A DNA stretch of 64,000 nt, taken from positions 62,001 through 126,000 of the forward strand of contig NZ_RKLO01000006.1 of the NCBI RefSeq assembly GCF_004011825.1. The letters are read 5' to 3'. Within the stretch, counting starts at the first letter, position 1. Each line of letters opens with the position of its first letter. This stretch comes from Rhodococcus xishaensis (GTDB lineage: Bacteria > Actinomycetota > Actinomycetes > Mycobacteriales > Mycobacteriaceae). The notes under the pieces are model-generated. The model had not been told where the DNA came from. It saw only the letters and a list, made by a program, of their open reading frames with translations, and searched no databases. Positions 57,847 to 64,000 of this stretch are shown in pieces. The translations under genes were made by a program, and so were the position numbers.

Positions 57847-58619
57847 TGAGCAATGTGGTCTCGCTGCGTCGGGTGCCGAACATGCCGGAGCCCGAGCGCG
57901 TGTCCGCGTTGGTCGTTGCCGGATCCGGTGGCGCCGCGACGACCACGACGGCCTATGGGCTTGCGACCGCACTGCGACTCGGAACCGGGCTGGAGGTTTC
58001 GGCGGTCGACTCCACGAGCGATGGCGGAAACCTGCTGTCCCGAACGGGATTCGAGGCCGTCGACCCGGTACGGTCGATTCGGCAGTTCGAGTCCCGTATG
58101 GCACTGACGTCGGCGGGCGCCGTGGTGGTCGGCAGCAGTGACGGGCAGCCCAGCGATCCGGCGATCGTCGACGAACTCCTCGCGGCCCGTCACAGCGCGC
58201 GCGTCCACGACGTCGGCACGGCTCTTCGTTCGACACGGCTGGCCCCGTTGATCCGGTCCGGCGCCGCTCTGGTGATGGTGGCGCCCGCGCGCTCCGAACC
58301 GCTGAGCCGCATGCGCGACGCCCTCGCGTGGGTGATGTCGGCGTACGGCCCGCAGGTGCTCGGCGAGGCGATCGTCGTCGTCTCGCATCAGCTGCCCGAC
58401 GCGCCGGTCGACCTCGGTCCCATCCGAGACGCCCTGTCGCCGCGCGTTGCGGGGTTCGTCGAGGTTCCGTTCGACCCAGCCCTCGCCGAGCCGGGGGTCC
58501 TCGATCACCGCAGGCTCGCGCCACCGACCATCGACGCCTGGGCGGACGCGTTGGAAGTGATCGGCGGGCTTCTCTCGAGCACGGACGACCGATCCGGAGC
58601 GGGCAGCGAACTCGCCTAG
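57846..58619 (+). CDS. MinD/ParA-like protein with a degenerate P-loop
   Basis: The 257-residue protein has the layout of a MinD/ParA-type SIMIBI ATPase: a P-loop region at about residue 27 and a following VSAVDSTSDGGNLLSRTG segment where the family has VLLVDxDxxGG. The P-loop reads VVAGSGGAATTTTAYGLA, lacking both lysines of the deviant Walker A motif (KGGxGKT). ATP hydrolysis is therefore doubtful. The GTG at 57846 overlaps the stop of the membrane-protein gene, implying a joint role. Similar domains occur in type VII secretion accessory proteins, but no ESX genes are nearby. Confidence 0.65.
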   Translation: MSNVVSLRRVPNMPEPERVSALVVAGSGGAATTTTAYGLATALRLGTGLEVSAVDSTSDGGNLLSRTGFEAVDPVRSIRQFESRMALTSAGAVVVGSSDGQPSDPAIVDELLAARHSARVHDVGTALRSTRLAPLIRSGAALVMVAPARSEPLSRMRDALAWVMSAYGPQVLGEAIVVVSHQLPDAPVDLGPIRDALSPRVAGFVEVPFDPALAEPGVLDHRRLAPPTIDAWADALEVIGGLLSSTDDRSGAGSELA

Positions 58620-58694
58620 CCTCCGTCCTTCATAGTCTCGTGTGTCGGGATCTCGTGAGTCGACCTCAGCGGTTTGGCGGTTACCCTCGAGAGG

Positions 58695-59699
58695 GTGACC
58701 AACTGGACCGACATGGCGCACGAGATCGCCGACAACATCCTGTTCCCGGTCGCCGGTCGCGTCGACGCCGACGGACAGATCCCGGACAGTCATTTCGAGG
58801 TCCTCGCCGAACACGGCTTCTACGGTCTCGCCGCGGCCGACGAGACGGATTTGACGCCGTCCGTGCTGGTCGAGGTGATCGAGACGCTCTGCGGTGGGTG
58901 CCTCGCCACTGGCTTCACGTGGGTACAGCACTTCGGTCCGGCCGCAGTGATCGCCAATTCACCCAACTCCGATCTACGCGAGCGGTACCTCGCGGGTCTC
59001 CTGGACGGCACCATCCGGGCGGGAGGTTCGAACGCCGGCGCGATTCCGGTGCCGCCGCTGCTGTGGGCTCGCCGCGTCGACGACGGGTACGTGCTCGACG
59101 GGTTCGCGCCGTTCGTGACCGGGTGGGGCATGATCGATCTACTCATGGTGTTGGCGCGCGACGAGGTCGACAACTCCATCGTGCAGGCCTTCATTCCCAC
59201 CGACTCTCTGCGCGGCCTCTCCGCCGAGCTTCTGCCATTGATCGCTGCGCGAGGTTCCAACACCGTGCGCCTGATGTTCGACGGTGTGGCCGTGCCCGCC
59301 GAAATGGTGGCGGGTGCCCTCACCCCGGAGGAGTTCGCGGAGGGTCAGCCGCTCGTAATACGGCTCGGCGGGTGCGCGGCCATGGGCGTCACGCGACGCG
59401 CAATCACAGAACTGAAGGCCCTCGGCGCCGAGGCCGAACCCTTCGAGAAGCAGGTGGCACAGGCGCGCCTGGACCTCGATGCGGCCGTCGAAGGACGAGC
59501 GGAAATTGCCGACGCACGAGCGTGCGCGTCTGCACTCGCAGTCCGGACGGCCACAGCCCTCGTCACCGCAAAGGGTGGTTCCTCGGCCATTGTCGGGAAC
59601 ACCGCGGAACGTTTGATGCGTGAGGCCACGTTCACTCTGGTCATAGCCGGCCGACCCACCATCAAGTCCGCGTTACTGAAGCGACTCAGCCGCGATTAG
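58695..59699 (+). CDS. Acyl-CoA dehydrogenase-like flavoprotein
   Basis: The 334-residue protein has an ACAD/HpaB-type fold: N-terminal helical part (NILFPVAGRVDADGQIPDSHFE), a central beta domain (VLDGFAPFVTGWGMIDLLMVL near residue 140) and a helical C-terminus (AKGGSSAIVGNTAERLMREA). It is shorter than typical acyl-CoA dehydrogenases and lacks the usual SEPGAGSD and REQFGK motifs, so the substrate may not be an acyl-CoA. The GTG at 58695 is preferred; a TTG at 58674 is possible. It lies outside the steroid operons and has no KstR-like operator. Confidence 0.7.
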   Translation: MTNWTDMAHEIADNILFPVAGRVDADGQIPDSHFEVLAEHGFYGLAAADETDLTPSVLVEVIETLCGGCLATGFTWVQHFGPAAVIANSPNSDLRERYLAGLLDGTIRAGGSNAGAIPVPPLLWARRVDDGYVLDGFAPFVTGWGMIDLLMVLARDEVDNSIVQAFIPTDSLRGLSAELLPLIAARGSNTVRLMFDGVAVPAEMVAGALTPEEFAEGQPLVIRLGGCAAMGVTRRAITELKALGAEAEPFEKQVAQARLDLDAAVEGRAEIADARACASALAVRTATALVTAKGGSSAIVGNTAERLMREATFTLVIAGRPTIKSALLKRLSRD

Positions 59700-60030
59700 C
59701 GGGTGCGCACCTTCAGATCCCCGAACAGCGAGTACGACGCGATCCGAATAATCGGGGCACCCCGGGGCGGGATCTTGTGCACCGCCGTCAAGTTCGCGGT
59801 CACCGAAGACGAAGAGGTCGAACCTTCTCAACTCAACCTGCACGCCCTCAGGAACGGTGACGGTGCTGTCTCCGAACAGTGAGACAAGGGCGATCGTCGA
59901 GGCCTCGGGCACCGATCACCGCTGACCTGAGGCTGAGCTTGACATCCCCAAACATGTTCAGCACCAACGTTCTCAGTGAGTGACCAATGACGGGAACGCT
60001 TGGTGTCGCCAAGAGTTCCGATACGGCCAC
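59696..60030 (-). pseudogene. DUF1707-type membrane-response protein remnant with two frameshifts
   Basis: Three consecutive frames together rebuild the C-terminal part of a DUF1707/LiaF-like protein. The first (60030 to about 59912) has LVLNMFGDVKLSLRSAVI, the second (to about 59805) PEASTIALVSLFGDSTVTV and PEGVQVELRRFDLFVFG, the third IPPRGAPIIRIASYSLFGD and ends LKVRTR. The repeated FGD motifs with PEGV in between are the family pattern. The DUF1707 N-terminus is missing. The end overlaps the stop region of the acyl-CoA dehydrogenase-like gene. Confidence 0.78.
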
Positions 60031-60243
60031 ATTGTGGGAATCCCTCCGGACCGAGACCCGTTAGGGCTGAGTTGAATTGGCAACCCTTCTGAAGGCTATC
60101 GACCCATCGATGGGCGACGTTTGCAAGTCATTTCGAGCATGGCGCACGATCAGCCAGGGAGGGGCCGATGAGCGTGCAGACCGCAGGTGGACACCACCTC
60201 ACACCGAACACGTTGCACGACATTGGTTTCCACGGCAACACCG
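60030..60243. repeat. Imperfect direct repeat, copy 1
   Basis: This copy starts at the GTG/ATG region of the DUF1707 pseudogene (CATTGTGGGAATCCCTCC) and runs to TTGGTTTCCACGGCA. It aligns along its length with 60694-60917, with shared blocks such as GAATTGGCAACCCT, GCTATCGACCCATCGA, AAGTCATTTCG and GGTTTCCACGGCA. It therefore duplicates a gene leader region. The bases 60244-60318 beyond it hold nothing recognisable. Confidence 0.85.
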
Positions 60244-60318
60244 CATTGACCCAGCGAGCGTGCTATGGGGCGGACCCAGAACCAACACGAACCCAGACAG
60301 CGGCCCGAACCACCTTGT

Positions 60319-60345
60319 GGCCCGACACCGTGATGGTGCCGGGCC
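60319..60345 (-). terminator. Hairpin terminator of the small secreted protein gene
   Basis: GGCCCGACACC pairs with GGTGCCGGGCC (one wobble pair) around a five-base loop. The hairpin lies 13 bases past the stop codon of the gene at 60358-60696. Confidence 0.72.
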
Positions 60346-60357
60346 AGCAAGGGGCGG

Positions 60358-60696
60358 TTAGGAACTGCCGAAGCTAGGGCACAACTCGCCGAGCCCCTGC
60401 AAAGAAAGGTTGTCGGGGTTGGTAGCGGCCACGCATATCATCGCAAGTGCTGTGATTATGAAGGGGAGCGCCACGGGGAGCGCCACGGGAAGCAGCACGG
60501 AGGTAACGACCGTATCGAGCGAGCTGCGGGCGCCGTCTGCGGCGACGTCGACGATCGTCGCTGCCGGCGCCGAAGGGGATATCACCTGGACGCTGGGCTC
60601 CGGCGCCGCTGTGTTCGCCTGGGCGATGCCAGATGCGCCAGCGGTGAGTCCGAGAGTGACAGCGACGACGACCATTGCCTTCCGAATGAAACCCAT
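60358..60696 (-). CDS. Small secreted or membrane protein of unknown function
   Basis: The 112-residue protein has a signal peptide (MGFIRKAMVVVAVTLGLTAG, cleavage likely near AQANTA at residue 28). A Ser/Pro/Ala-rich segment and a strongly hydrophobic stretch (SVLLPVALPVALPFIITALA, about residues 67-86) follow. The tail has two cysteines (ICVAAT, ELCPSF). GGAGGGA precedes the ATG at 60696. Its leader is copy 2 of the direct repeat also found before the DUF1707 pseudogene. Confidence 0.7.
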   Translation of the reverse strand: MGFIRKAMVVVAVTLGLTAGASGIAQANTAAPEPSVQVISPSAPAATIVDVAADGARSSLDTVVTSVLLPVALPVALPFIITALAMICVAATNPDNLSLQGLGELCPSFGSS

Positions 60697-60917
60697 TGTG
60701 AGAATCCCTCCCTGAAGTTGGCCGGGCCGAGACCCGGTAGGGTTGAGGTGAATTGGCAACCCTATGGAGAGCTATCGACCCATCGACATATGGCGTTAAC
60801 AAAGTCATTTCGGTCATGGCGCAATCAACCAGAGAGTTGCCGATGACCACCCAGGTGGCAGGCGGGTAGCCCAACGCAGCGAACGCTTTGCACCACCGTG
60901 GTTTCCACGGCACCACA
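60694..60917. repeat. Imperfect direct repeat, copy 2
   Basis: This copy spans the start codon and upstream region of the small secreted protein gene. It matches 60030-60243 with about a dozen inserted bases near the start (CTGAAGTTGGCCGG region) and scattered changes. The 150 bases from 60918 to 61070 show no gene or clear signal. Confidence 0.85.
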
Positions 60918-61070
60918 AGTCGAAGACATCATGCGCGCCCTGTGCGCACCCATCAAAGCCGTACGCACGCAGCAGGATGGTGGGCGGTGCGTCACACGCG
61001 GCACCGACGCGAGGGCGTGAGGTGGCGATGATCCTCAACCCGACCAGCGGTGTGAATCTGGAATAGAAGA

Positions 61071-61103
61071 GACCCCTCGCGCGCGGGTGGCGCACGAGGG
61101 GTC
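61071..61103 (-). terminator. Terminator of the ipdA-ipdB-ipdC operon
   Basis: A 14-base stem (GACCCCTCGCGCGC with GCGCACGAGGGGTC, one mismatch) with a five-base loop lies 23 bases past the ipdC stop. Confidence 0.82.
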
Positions 61104-61126
61104 CCTTCGATGCGGAGACGGGCCGG

Positions 61127-62191
61127 TCAGGCCCTGAGGTCTCCAAGCGCGTTGATCCGTGCCACGGCATCGGCCATGATCCGGTCGATGAGTTCCTTGC
61201 AGCTGGGCAGGTCGTCGATCATGCCGACCACCTGACCCGAGGCGAGGACGCCGGCCTCAGTGTTACCTTCCACCAGGCCGGCCTTGAGCAGCATGGGGGT
61301 GTTGGCGGCCATGATGATCTGTTGCCACGAGCGGTCGCTGGACCGCTTCATCGCGAGGCCGTCCTTGACCAGCGTGCTCCACTTCATGCCCGTCATCGAC
61401 TTGAACTTCATGGCGTTCCGAGCAGCGGCGATGAGACCCTTTGCATAGCTGGACTTCTCGAGGGCGTTCACCAGGTCGGTATTGAGCACGCGGTGCGGCA
61501 TGCCGTCGACCTTGACGGACACGGTCGTGTCCTGTAGGCCCCGCTGGAGGTACTCCTGCTTGACCGAGTCCGGCACGGCAGAGTCGCTGGTGAGCAGGAA
61601 ACGAGTACCCATCGCGACCCCGGCGGCACCGTAGGACAGAGCCGCAGCCAGCCCCCGACCGTCGAAGAAGCCGCCACCGGCCACGACGGGGATGTCGACG
61701 GCATCGAGAACGGACGGCAGCAGCAAAGTCGTTGCGACACCACCGGTATGGCCGCCGCCCTCGCCACCCTGCACGACGACGGCGTCGGCGCCCCACGAGG
61801 CGACCTTGACGGCGTGCTTGGCTGCACCGATCGACGGGATCACGACGACCCCGTTGTCCTTGAGCTTGGCGATGAGGTCCTTCTTGGGCGCCAGCGCAAA
61901 CGAGGCGACCTTGACCTTCTCACGGATCAGCAGGTCGATGCGCTCCTGCGCGTCCGACGCGTCGGCGCGCATGTTCACACCGAACGGCTTGTCCGTCAGC
62001 TGCTTGGTCTTGGCGATCGCAGCCTCGAGCTCCGGGTAGGTCATCGTTGCCGACGCCAGGATTCCCAGGCCACCCGCGTTCGCCGTCGCGGAGGTCAGGC
62101 GCGGTCCGGAGACCCAGCCCATGCCGGTCTGCACGATCGGGTGCTCGACACCGACCAGCTCGGTGAACGGGGTCTTCAACAGTTGGGTCAT
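61127..62191 (-). CDS. ipdC: IpdC, flavin-dependent enoyl-CoA reductase of HIP degradation
   Basis: The 354-residue protein has the nitronate-monooxygenase/enoyl-reductase TIM-barrel fold: HPIVQTGMGWVSGPRLTSA at the start, QGGEGGGHTGG near residue 142 and VVAGGGFFDGRGLAAAL near residue 170, which bind FMN. The mycobacterial homologue Rv3553 (IpdC) reduces a CoA-ester intermediate in ring C/D breakdown. The order ipdA-ipdB-ipdC and four-base overlap with ipdB support this over a true nitronate monooxygenase. Confidence 0.9.
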   Translation of the reverse strand: MTQLLKTPFTELVGVEHPIVQTGMGWVSGPRLTSATANAGGLGILASATMTYPELEAAIAKTKQLTDKPFGVNMRADASDAQERIDLLIREKVKVASFALAPKKDLIAKLKDNGVVVIPSIGAAKHAVKVASWGADAVVVQGGEGGGHTGGVATTLLLPSVLDAVDIPVVAGGGFFDGRGLAAALSYGAAGVAMGTRFLLTSDSAVPDSVKQEYLQRGLQDTTVSVKVDGMPHRVLNTDLVNALEKSSYAKGLIAAARNAMKFKSMTGMKWSTLVKDGLAMKRSSDRSWQQIIMAANTPMLLKAGLVEGNTEAGVLASGQVVGMIDDLPSCKELIDRIMADAVARINALGDLRA

Positions 62192-62961
62192 GACGCTACC
62201 TCGCGATCACGCAGGTTCTTCGGATCGAGAACCTCACGGATGATGCGCAGTTCCTCGGTGGTGGGCTCGCGGGTGGTGCCCGCCGAGTCGAGGCCGGCCA
62301 CCTCGAACGACGTGTTCGATACGACGTCGTCTGCGGCGACGCCCGGGTGCAGGGTCAGCGCGCGCATTGTGCGGTCGGGGCCGCCGAAGTCGAACACCCC
62401 GAGGTTGGTGACGACGCGGTGCAGGTGCAGGAACCTGAACGCCGGGTTCTGCGGGTCGACCTTGTCGTAGCCGACACCTGAGACGACGTCGACCTTGTCG
62501 CAGAACACGCGCGTACTGTGCTTGCCGACCCAGTAGCTGGTGGCGTGGTTGATCGTGTTTCCGGGGGCGCCGCGGACACCGAACATCTGACGGGTCGGGT
62601 GTTGCAGCGGCCCGAATGCCGACAGGTTCTGGTTGCCGTACTTGTCGATCTGGTTGGCACCCATGACGACGTGGCGACGACCCGACGCGACGACGTCGAA
62701 TACCTTGCGGAACGGCATCCAGCCCTCGATGGGTCCCTTCTTGCCCACGGGCGGGGTGTCCGCGAGGATCAGCGCCTCTCCGTCGGTGATGAGCAGGTCC
62801 GGCTCGGAGGTCAGGCGGGCCAGTCGGGCGCCGATGAGCGGCAACGTCGCCATCGGGCTGGCCATGATCTCGCCGGCACCGGAGAAGATCTCGGCGCACG
62901 CGATCGCGCAGTACTCGGCCCGAGTCACGGTGCGAGTGTCGGTGTCTTCCGTGGAGGTCAT
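62188..62961 (-). CDS. ipdB: IpdB, beta subunit of the ring-C hydrolase (COCHEA-CoA)
   Basis: The 257-residue protein has the class I CoA-transferase beta-subunit fold (RAEYCAIACAEIFSGAGEIMAS, GWMPFRKVFDVVASGRRHVVMG). IpdAB departs from CoA-transferases by hydrolysing the last steroid ring of COCHEA-CoA. The usual CoA-transferase catalytic Glu motif (SENG) is not seen here, which agrees with a hydrolase. The start overlaps ipdA and the stop overlaps ipdC, four bases each. Confidence 0.92.
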   Translation of the reverse strand: MTSTEDTDTRTVTRAEYCAIACAEIFSGAGEIMASPMATLPLIGARLARLTSEPDLLITDGEALILADTPPVGKKGPIEGWMPFRKVFDVVASGRRHVVMGANQIDKYGNQNLSAFGPLQHPTRQMFGVRGAPGNTINHATSYWVGKHSTRVFCDKVDVVSGVGYDKVDPQNPAFRFLHLHRVVTNLGVFDFGGPDRTMRALTLHPGVAADDVVSNTSFEVAGLDSAGTTREPTTEELRIIREVLDPKNLRDREVAS

Positions 62962-63842
62962 GCCTGCTGCTCCTCTGCGAACTTCTTGACGGCGGCCTGG
63001 TAGTCGTCCTCGGACCCGGACAGGAACCGGTCGACGAACGCCTGCCAGGCTTCGGGCGACTCAGCCGACTTCGCATAGTGGCGCTGGAACTTCTCGTCGC
63101 GGCCGTAGCTATCGCCGGCCAGCGTGAAGTGGGCGCCGTTCGGGGCCTCGACGACACCGTCGACCATCATGCGGTTGAGGATCAGTTGCTGCAGCGGAAC
63201 CTCCTTGACGAGCTGTTCGGTGTCGACCACCTTCTCGACGGAGACATAGCGCTTCTCGGCGGCCAGGCAGTAGAGGTCGTCGAAGTACGGGTCGACGCCC
63301 AGGTAGCCGGCGTTGCCGTGGGCGTCACCGATGTTCAGGTGCACGAACGACGCGTCCAGGTTCAGTGCCGGCATCGCGATGAGCGTTTCGGCCTCGCCCG
63401 ACTGGCTCGGGTACGGCGAGGTGACGGTCCTCAGCTCGTCGCCCCAGAAGTTGAGGACGTCCGAGCCGAGGCCCGCGCGGATCGGGAGGAACGGGAGGCG
63501 GGCGGCCGCGGCCTCGAGGCCGCACTTGACCATGCCCTCGTCCATCTCGCGGACCTCGATCTCGCCATTGGTGCGGGCCTTGGCGAACCATGGGTCGTAG
63601 AAGGGCGCCGAGTCGAGCGAGACGAAGCCGTAGTAGGCCTTCCTGACCTTGCCGGCCGAGCAGAGCAGGCCCAGGTCCGGTCCGCCGTAGGTGACAACGG
63701 TCAGGTCCTCGAGATCAGAACGCAGGATCGCGCGCACGAACGCCATCGGCTTGCGGCGCGAGCCCCAACCGCCGAGGCCGATCGTCATGCCGCTGCGCAG
63801 CTCGCCGACGACCTCGTCGAGCGACTTCCTCTTGTCACGCAT
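62958..63842 (-). CDS. ipdA: IpdA, alpha subunit of the ring-C hydrolase (COCHEA-CoA)
   Basis: The 294-residue protein has the CoA-transferase alpha fold (SGMTIGLGGWGSRRKPMAF near residue 18). Glu102 in REMDEGMVKCGLEAA lies where the IpdA family has its functional glutamate. With IpdB it opens ring C hydrolytically. ipdAB was first recognised as a steroid locus in Rhodococcus equi. The ATG at 63842 is 14 bases from the echA20 stop, so all four genes form one operon. Confidence 0.93.
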   Translation of the reverse strand: MRDKRKSLDEVVGELRSGMTIGLGGWGSRRKPMAFVRAILRSDLEDLTVVTYGGPDLGLLCSAGKVRKAYYGFVSLDSAPFYDPWFAKARTNGEIEVREMDEGMVKCGLEAAAARLPFLPIRAGLGSDVLNFWGDELRTVTSPYPSQSGEAETLIAMPALNLDASFVHLNIGDAHGNAGYLGVDPYFDDLYCLAAEKRYVSVEKVVDTEQLVKEVPLQQLILNRMMVDGVVEAPNGAHFTLAGDSYGRDEKFQRHYAKSAESPEAWQAFVDRFLSGSEDDYQAAVKKFAEEQQA

Positions 63843-63856
63843 AGTTTTCCAACTCC

Positions 63857-64000
63857 CTACTTGTTCGCGCGCGGCTTGCCGGTGGCAACGAACTCGTCGC
63901 GGTGCTCATCGGAGATGCCGGCCAGGTTCAGCTCGAAGGTGAAGCCCTGCTCCAGGCGGTAGCTCGTGTGCACGTCCTGGACGTCGATCCGGTTGATCGC
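63857..64000 (-). CDS. echA20: EchA20, ring-D hydrolase, 3' end only (cut by window edge)
   Basis: The last 47 codons of a gene run from the right edge to the TAG at 63857. The visible end reads AINRIDVQDVHTSYRLEQ, then GFTFELNLAGISDEHRDE and FVATGKPRANK. The phrase FELNLAGISDEHRDEF with the final basic tail fits the C-terminus of EchA20, a crotonase-fold enzyme that opens ring D before IpdAB acts. The place directly upstream of ipdA matches Rv3550-Rv3551 in M. tuberculosis. Only the C-terminus can be judged. Confidence 0.75.
   Translation of the reverse strand, partial: AINRIDVQDVHTSYRLEQGFTFELNLAGISDEHRDEFVATGKPRANK

Noticed and set aside
56758-58524. Minus-strand 588-codon frame spanning two plus-strand genes
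   Set aside because: Its composition is Arg/Gly low complexity and it crosses a clear gene junction, so it is an antisense shadow.
61127-62191. True nitronate monooxygenase
   Set aside because: The fold allows it, but coupling with ipdB and ipdA and the match in position to Rv3553 favour IpdC.

Overview
The window is a chromosomal segment of a high-GC actinomycete (roughly two-thirds G+C by eye), almost certainly a Rhodococcus. The pointers are frequent GTG starts, 1- and 4-base stop/start overlaps, KstR and KstR2 operators, and a gene order that tracks the Mycobacterium tuberculosis Rv3583c to Rv3526 neighbourhood. The species cannot be fixed from sequence alone; a Rhodococcus equi-like strain would fit.

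Left part (1-13.3 kb) is housekeeping. It holds carD-ispD-ispF-cysS-rlmB on the plus strand, a 5-oxoprolinase operon (pxpA-pxpB-pxpC, minus), a zinc ABC importer (znuA-znuC-znuB, minus) with a Zur-like palindrome upstream, a LacI-type regulator, and an unusual trehalose-6-phosphate phosphatase/GH15 glycosidase fusion.

Middle part (13.3-35.4 kb) is the KstR-controlled upper steroid pathway. kstR diverges from fadE34. The side-chain operon fadE28-fadE29-chsH2-chsH1-ltp2 trims the last three side-chain carbons. After a small set of unrelated membrane genes come a type II cholesterol oxidase, chsH3 and kstD (minus), then hsaG-hsaF (plus), a small Cys-rich gene coupled to kshA (minus), and hsaA-hsaD-hsaC-hsaB (plus). 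Together KstD and KshA open ring B, and HsaA/B, HsaC and HsaD aromatise, cleave and hydrolyse ring A. HsaF and HsaG process the C5 product. hsaE, kshB, cyp125, fadA5 and mce4 are not in the window.

35.4-44.3 kb is mixed: thiC under a TPP riboswitch, a Tat-exported neutral ceramidase, an acetoacetate-decarboxylase-like gene behind a KstR-like palindrome, a secreted cupin, an aldo/keto reductase, a SnoaL-like protein, a small secreted protein and a HAD phosphatase.

44.3-53.3 kb is the KstR2-controlled lower pathway for the C/D rings (HIP): fadE33-fadE32-fadE31 and fadD3 (minus), with fadE30-ipdF, kstR2 and fadA6 (plus). A bile-acid:sodium-symporter-family gene follows. The pathway resumes at the right edge with ipdA-ipdB-ipdC and the end of echA20 (61.1-64 kb, minus).

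The stretch between these blocks (54.4-61.1 kb) looks young and partly decayed. It has an acetyltransferase remnant, a three-gene cassette of unknown function (secreted glycine-rich protein, proline-rich one-pass membrane protein, MinD-like protein lacking the P-loop lysines), an orphan acyl-CoA-dehydrogenase-like gene, a twice-frameshifted DUF1707-type pseudogene, and a 0.2-kb imperfect direct repeat that duplicates a gene leader. No tRNA, rRNA, CRISPR array, insertion sequence or prophage was seen.
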